In this document: in pieces, positions 58,956 through 64,000 of the stretch
Numbering within the stretch: position 1 is the stretch's first letter
How the letters are laid out: every line of letters begins with the position of its first letter
From: Ancistrus triradiatus
Taxonomy: Eukaryota; Chordata; Actinopteri; Siluriformes; Loricariidae
Assembly (NCBI GenBank): GCA_025084515.1
Contig: JAJAGP010001661.1
Location: 106,526 to 170,525, forward strand
Direction of reading: 5' to 3'
DNA: 64,000 nt
Notes under the pieces: generated by a model
The model's database searches: none
Seen by the model: only the letters and a program-made list of their open reading frames with translations
What the model was told of the DNA's origin: nothing
Translations under genes and position numbers: made by a program

Positions 58956-59692
58956 TCTTGTTTAAAGTAGCCAATGTCCGTCTCTCACACATTTACAAAT
59001 ACCGCAGAAACACACTCTTCCTCCCACCAAGTGCATTACTTCATCTATCCTCTATCCATTCTCCACCACCATCACTACCTCCCAGAAATGATGAAATAAT
59101 TTCAGCACAGACAAAAATGGTACTGCAATACGGCCAGAGACACTCTAATGAGACTATGCTACTGGAATAATACTAGCTACATTAAACATACAGAAGTTTA
59201 AAACGAAAATAAAGACAATCGTCGAATTATTTCAAAACAAACAAACAACAAATCCGTGGGCATATATCAGAAAGTGAAATAGGCTACAGTGGATTTTAAA
59301 ACTCCCCCATTTTAAGAAACATGAAACATGCTGAACATTTAACACTTCACTTAAGGTGTTGCTCTGCAAGCTTTATCTAATCTCTCTCCTTGTGTTGCAG
59401 CATATTTGCTCCAAACGGTTGTAGCGGCGGGGAAATGTGACACCGTGTTTAAGGGCTTCTCTAACTGCCTGCTTCAGCTTGGGGAGAAGATGGCCAAATA
59501 TCCACAGGAGCTGGACGAGAAGGCGAACCTGCAAACCATCTGCAGGTAAGGCCTACTTTAACGATCATGACGGGTGTTAGTGGGGGCTGGTGCATGCATG
59601 AATCCTTGGGCATGGTCCAACAAGTCTACTCCACAATGATTGGTACGAATATAATGCCAGTAAAAATTCCCCATGGATTTCTTGATTAATTG

Positions 59693-59750
<58 letters not shown>

Positions 59751-59953
59751 TCTAATCAGCTGAGAGTATATATTTTTGCTCTTTTGTTATCCTTCCAAAC
59801 GTGAAACTTATTTATTTCTTTACTTTTGATTGAAGCTTTTTCATAAAGATTCTGGTACTTGTGATAGGGTTTAGGGACAGACGGAACTGTGTTTGAAATG
59901 TGTGTGCGTGCATGCGCGCGCGACGACGTAATGAGAGAGGGGTAGGCGTAGGG

Positions 59954-59998
<45 letters not shown>

Positions 59999-60338
59999 GT
60001 GGGCGTGTATGCAAGCTACCAGATGGCTTGGGAGGTGGTGGCGGCTTGTTTAACTCAAGTCCTTTATCATCAAAATCGCGTTAACTCGACAATCCGTAGT
60101 TAATACCCATCAATTGTGCACCACGAGACGAGTTGTTGCTACATGACAAAGGCCAGTTGTCAATATCAGTAACAAGATTACTCTTTGTTCATGTGAAGAC
60201 ACCAAAGGCATGTTGGGATAAGACGTTTAAAATAGACCAGTTAAGGGGTTTGAATTATTTCCAATACCCATTTTGCAGTATGATATGATGGGGAAGCGTT
60301 TTGTTTCCACTGAGAACCTTTTCAGTTTGAGAGTTAAG

Positions 60339-60396
<58 letters not shown>

Positions 60397-61986
60397 GGTC
60401 ACGTGCCGTGAAGCCCTTTCCCTGAGGAGTTGCACTGCATTGCTTCTGCTCGGGCTTCCCCCTTTCTTTGGTTTACACAAGAAGAGTCAAAAAGAGAGCA
60501 TCTATTGTGTGGGAATTATGGTGGAATTATTACCTGGGACAGATCGCAATTCATGATGAACACATTTTCATTCTAAATAAAGATATTTTACTAGAGGCTA
60601 CAGTTTATTTTGAACCTGTTAAAGGTATGTAGGTCAACGTGAAAAAGTAATAATTTATTATTACACAGACCTTACAGAAGAATGAATCTTTCATTCGTGT
60701 CCTACATTCAAGGCTGTCAGGGACGATAATCTATACTGAAGGCATCGTGGTGTCTCTCGAATGTTTGAGATCTAATCACCACCTCTTTCGAAATCATATA
60801 GGCTAAATTATCATCATCGTCTTCCTCATCATCATATTTTCAGTGGGTTTCAGTTCATTTCTTTCAGTTATACAAGGTCGAACCATATAGGCAATCCTCT
60901 TTTCTTTCAGAAGGAATATAGCTCGACTATGGTGAAATATTTTTTATTATTGTGAGTATTCCTGAGCTTATGACTGGTATTGCAGAAGCCACGCAATCTG
61001 TCCAACAACGTAAACGAATAACAGTCGAACAAATAAAACTCGTTGTCCCCCATTCCATCGCTTAGTGGAATCATCCGTTACCATGGAATCAGAACTAGAC
61101 CGATAATCATAGAAATGTATGCCAATGTAATGTCACAAGCGTTAGAATATTAGTTTATCAGGTTCTGCTGAATAAATGAATAAATGATTGGTCAAAACAC
61201 ATATTAGCCTATTCATTTTAACTAACTGAATAAACCAACGAACTAATGACTGTGTCAACGAGGTAGCATAAAAACAAAATGCGATAGCATGTTTAATTTC
61301 AAACTAAGTGGATGAGGGAATGAATATTGAGCATGCATTAACCTAACTAAATGAATACATCAATTCATTAATGATCGCACAACACATAGCCCTGCTTTTT
61401 AAGTGAACAAACCAGTCAATGAATAAAGCAACGAACCAAGCAACGGGCATCCTCTAATCCTAACCCTCTTTATTTTCAAACTAAATGAATGGATGCTGAG
61501 TAGGCATCATCAAACCTAACTAGTTAATGCTAGTGCACGCTCAGACCTATGTATTTTAGCATTCGTTAAACAGGCATAAATCCTATGATATTTCCTGCTG
61601 TGAAATATTACAACCCTAATAAAAATAGTGTACAAAATTGTAAAAATTGACTATCGTGCCAGGTTTATTTCAGTGGATTTGTAGGCTATTTATAGCCTTA
61701 TTGGACAAGATTTGAACAAACGCAATAACCTGATGAACGATTATTTCTTTGCAGATACTGGGACGATTTCCACTCGTGTGCCACCACGGCGTTGGCAGAC
61801 TGTCAGGAGGGAGCCACGGAGCTGTGGGAGAAACTGAAGAAGGAGTCCAGGAGCTTGGAGTTTAGAGGCAGTTTGTTTGAACTGTGCGGAGGAGGAAACG
61901 ATGCGAGTACACCATCAGCGTCCCCACCTGGGATCACCCTGCTTTTCAGCTCCCTTTCTGCCCTGATCGCATGGCTTCAGTTTTAG
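56552..61986 (+). CDS. nrn1: Neuritin precursor (CPG15)
   Basis: GPI-anchored neurotrophic protein promoting neurite growth and synapse maturation. Three coding exons, all GT-AG: 56552-56606, 59401-59545 and 61755-61986, giving 143 residues (human 142). The start MGLTLSGRYISLVLAVQIAY matches the family almost exactly. Residues 1-28 are the signal peptide, with likely cleavage near VVAA|GKC. Six cysteines (31, 41, 66, 75, 83, 111) fit the conserved disulfide core, with CDTVFKGFSNCLLQLG and FHSCATTALADCQEGA as the strongest blocks. After CGGGND (111-116) comes a Ser/Pro linker and a hydrophobic tail (GITLLFSSLSALIAWLQF), the GPI-attachment signal with the omega site near 114-116. Introns of 2.8 and 2.2 kb contain several microsatellites. 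The gene lies 4.2 kb downstream of f13a1 in the same orientation, as in human. Confidence 0.97.
56733..56775. repeat. (CTTT)n microsatellite in nrn1 intron 1
   Basis: About ten CTTT units ending in a T run. Confidence 0.95.
56780..58490. other. nrn1 intron 1, mostly featureless
   Basis: Contains a CTC-rich polypyrimidine stretch at 57578-57618. No exon or transposon recognised. Being next to a developmentally regulated gene, conserved non-coding elements are possible but cannot be judged from one sequence. Confidence 0.5.
58490..58640 (-). repeat. Truncated SINE copy in nrn1 intron 1
   Basis: TTAATTTACGTCATGTCAGT with CAATGGCAATATCC is the tail seen at 2470 and 3300. It jumps to the head GGAGTTGTGAGGCTACAGTG then CTAACCACTTGCACCC. 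Confidence 0.6.
58637..58684. repeat. (AAT)n microsatellite in nrn1 intron 1
   Basis: Uninterrupted run directly after the SINE head. Confidence 0.95.
58874..58955. repeat. (AAC)n(AAT)n microsatellite in nrn1 intron 1
   Basis: AAC units followed by a long AAT run. Open frames here are poly-Asn or poly-Leu artefacts. Confidence 0.95.
59696..59751. repeat. (ATT)n microsatellite in nrn1 intron 2
   Basis: Uninterrupted run. Confidence 0.95.
59955..59997. repeat. (GT)n microsatellite in nrn1 intron 2
   Basis: About 21 GT units. Confidence 0.95.
60342..60394. repeat. (CA)(AG)n microsatellite in nrn1 intron 2
   Basis: Short CA start and about 22 AG units. Confidence 0.95.
60400..61750. other. 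nrn1 intron 2, 3' part
   Basis: Contains loosely repeated AATGAATAAA/ACTAACTGAATAAAC motifs (61160-61500). No element or exon recognised until the acceptor TTCTTTGCAG at 61754. Confidence 0.5.
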
Positions 61987-62634
61987 CTACAGAGGAAACA
62001 AAAATAAAAGAAGAAATAACAAGCAGACATTCTTAGTTCAGAAGAAAAGAATATGGAAAACCCTTAACAAAGCAGAAGAATTCAACCAAGTGCTACATCA
62101 CCACGACCATGAATTAAAATAAATAGTTGGCGAATAACACGGTCATCTTCAACCAAAATGGATTTATGATATGCTCAATCCGGAGAAGACGACTGGATTT
62201 TGCTACAGACATTGGCAATAAGGCGTCTTCAGGGAATGCTCCAGCACATCTGCCTGACCTGGGAATCGACTTCATCAAATATTAAACAGATGTCGATTTA
62301 AAGTCACGGTTATTTATGATGATCAGTTGTGGAATAGCATTAACGCCTGCAAGGAAATAATTATGAATGTAGGCCTGATAGTGTAATACTTCATCCATCG
62401 AAAAATACGAAAAATCCAGACCCATCAATCAAAATCAAATCAGCTGAAGCAGTTAGGAGAGCACAATCCATATTCTCTCCCTTTTCTGTTCAGTCTTTTG
62501 GATTTTTAGTTCCTACATTTATAACGCCAAGATTTTGATGTAATGAGAATATGTGATATTTGTGTGACCTGATTTACCATTTAGAAGTAAAATATGAAAA
62601 TCTCAAATAATGATAGACTTATTATAACATTAAC

Positions 62635-62709
62635 AATAAAACCTCAGGAATGAATACAGGCATGCAGAGAAATAGCTACATCAAACATGTTCACGTGATT
62701 TCCAATAAA
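62635..62709 (+). terminator. Candidate nrn1 polyadenylation signals
   Basis: AATAAA at 62635-62640 and 62704-62709, about 650-720 bp after the stop codon, consistent with the long 3' UTR of the family. An earlier AATAAA lies near 62004. The one actually used is unknown. Confidence 0.45.
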
Positions 62710-62719
62710 CGAAATACAC

Positions 62720-64000
62720 TGATTAGCATTTATTAATTTGCACAATGCTAATTTATAACTCCTTGATTTCGTTCATTGTAGGCAACATTAGCATTTCTGA
62801 TGAAGCTATTCCTTTAATAGATAGTGGAATGTTTTAGGTAGTAAAAGAGGGGATGTTAAACGTCAAATGTAGCGAGAAAACTCTGATGAGGGATTTGACT
62901 GTTGACATTCTCTATCACAAAGTGTTTCAACCATTCCAAGAATTATTTTATTTATTTGTGTATTTGTGTGTGTGTGTGTGTTTCGTTGGGTTGGGCAGGT
63001 ATGTTACGATTATATAGATGTTTACTTTGAACAATATAAGAATAATTATTCTCAAACAGCATATTTTTTTAATTATTATTTTTAACGCATAATTGAATTA
63101 GCTTTTATGTAGACATACTACTATAACCCAGGCGTGTGTTACAACTAAGATACTTGTATTAATACTTAACATTAGCAATTAGCATATGATTCTCATTTTT
63201 TATTATTTTTTTATTTAATTTAGAGAACAAGTTGCCTATGACTTTTGAAGAAAGGCCAGTGACTATAGACTATAGTGCACTATTTGGGGATTTTGATTTT
63301 TACTCTTTGTGCCATTTTTCAGTTATATCTTGAAAGCAATGAGAATATATAGTGCACTAGGTTATCGTCCAGCCTTTGTTTTCTAACTGGTACAGAATAC
63401 TCATAACACACTGTTAATGGATTAGAAGGGCATCATTTCGGGCACAGGGCGAAATGGGCGACATGTTATAATAGTACGCCTTTATTTTGCATAGGATGCT
63501 ATTTACTGCATGCACAGAACTACAGTACCATTCAGAACAATGCAGTAGTATGCAGTTTTGCCCGTAACCACTAGGCTATAAACTAAAAGATGGATGAAGT
63601 GGGGATGAAGTGGAGTTTAGCTTTAAGCTATGGTGTTGCCAAGGCACTTCGTTTCACTGCCTTCGAAAATGTGAATTTTATTTGTTTGTTTGTTCGTTTT
63701 GTTTATTTGGGGGATGTTGAATATATAAATACATAGAAATAACTAAAATAAAATTATAAATAAGAGATGAATTAGCTTATGTGAAGAGAGTTATAAACAG
63801 ACTGATACGTATATAAAAGGTTGCTATTAAAAGAGGAATACACATATTAAATAAATGAGTTTTTTGTTTGAAGCAGTGTGGTATTCATTTGAACGACATT
63901 TATGATCATATTCGTGATTAATTCACCAAGTATTTTTAAAACAAGCAAACAATCCGACATCCCTCTGCCCAACCGCTTACTTTGTGGGGACTTTCTGCGG
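62720..64000. other. Distal 3' UTR or intergenic
   Basis: AT-rich with a short GT run (62958-62980). No gene recognised. Confidence 0.5.

Noticed and set aside
58820..59170. Poly-Asn / poly-Leu frames
   Set aside because: AAT/AAC triplet repeat in an nrn1 intron.

Overview
The window is vertebrate nuclear DNA, almost certainly from a ray-finned fish (teleost). The genes have short exons with GT-AG introns and no operons. The intergenic DNA is AT-rich and full of Tc1/mariner transposons, tRNA-derived SINEs, a CR1/L2-type LINE and long microsatellites. The heavy Tc1 load would suit an otophysan such as a catfish or cyprinid, but that placement is a guess.

Two protein-coding genes are supported, both on the + strand. 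The first is a transglutaminase of the coagulation factor XIII A type (f13a1-like). It has a 5' exon ending near 35449 and 14 coding exons from 35852 to 52320, giving 721 residues with the Cys-His-Asp triad intact. The second is neuritin (nrn1), with three coding exons from 56552 to 61986 giving 143 residues. The same order and orientation (F13A1 then NRN1) occurs in human, so this is a conserved syntenic pair. The two proteins are not known to work together: one crosslinks fibrin and matrix, the other is a GPI-anchored neuronal growth factor.

Layout. 1-35 kb holds no host gene I can support. It is a transposon graveyard: SINEs (1.6-3.6 kb), Tc1-type elements of several lineages (3.9-5.9, 8.0-11.1, 13.0-13.9, 15.5-18.4, 18.6-18.9 kb), a LINE nested in another LINE of the same family (19-25.4 kb), degenerate tandem repeats (25.4-26.1 kb), a hAT-type MITE inside a SINE (26.2-27.1 kb), a three-layer Tc1 nest (28.2-31.0 kb), an SINE-interrupted Tc1 (31.6-32.4 kb) and a head-to-head Tc1 palindrome (32.4-33.5 kb). 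35.4-52.6 kb is the f13a1-like gene, whose introns carry at least eight transposon copies. 52.6-56.5 kb is intergenic with several microsatellites and the presumed nrn1 promoter region. 56.5-62.7 kb is nrn1 with its 3' UTR, and 62.7-64 kb shows nothing further.

No new multi-gene system is evident. The most unusual items are the nested and rearranged transposons, a 32-bp perfect palindrome carrying two CACGTG motifs, the altered active-site and activation-peptide residues of the factor XIII A-like enzyme, and CRE-type sites upstream of nrn1. Repeat family assignments rest on recognition of sequence, not on a database search.
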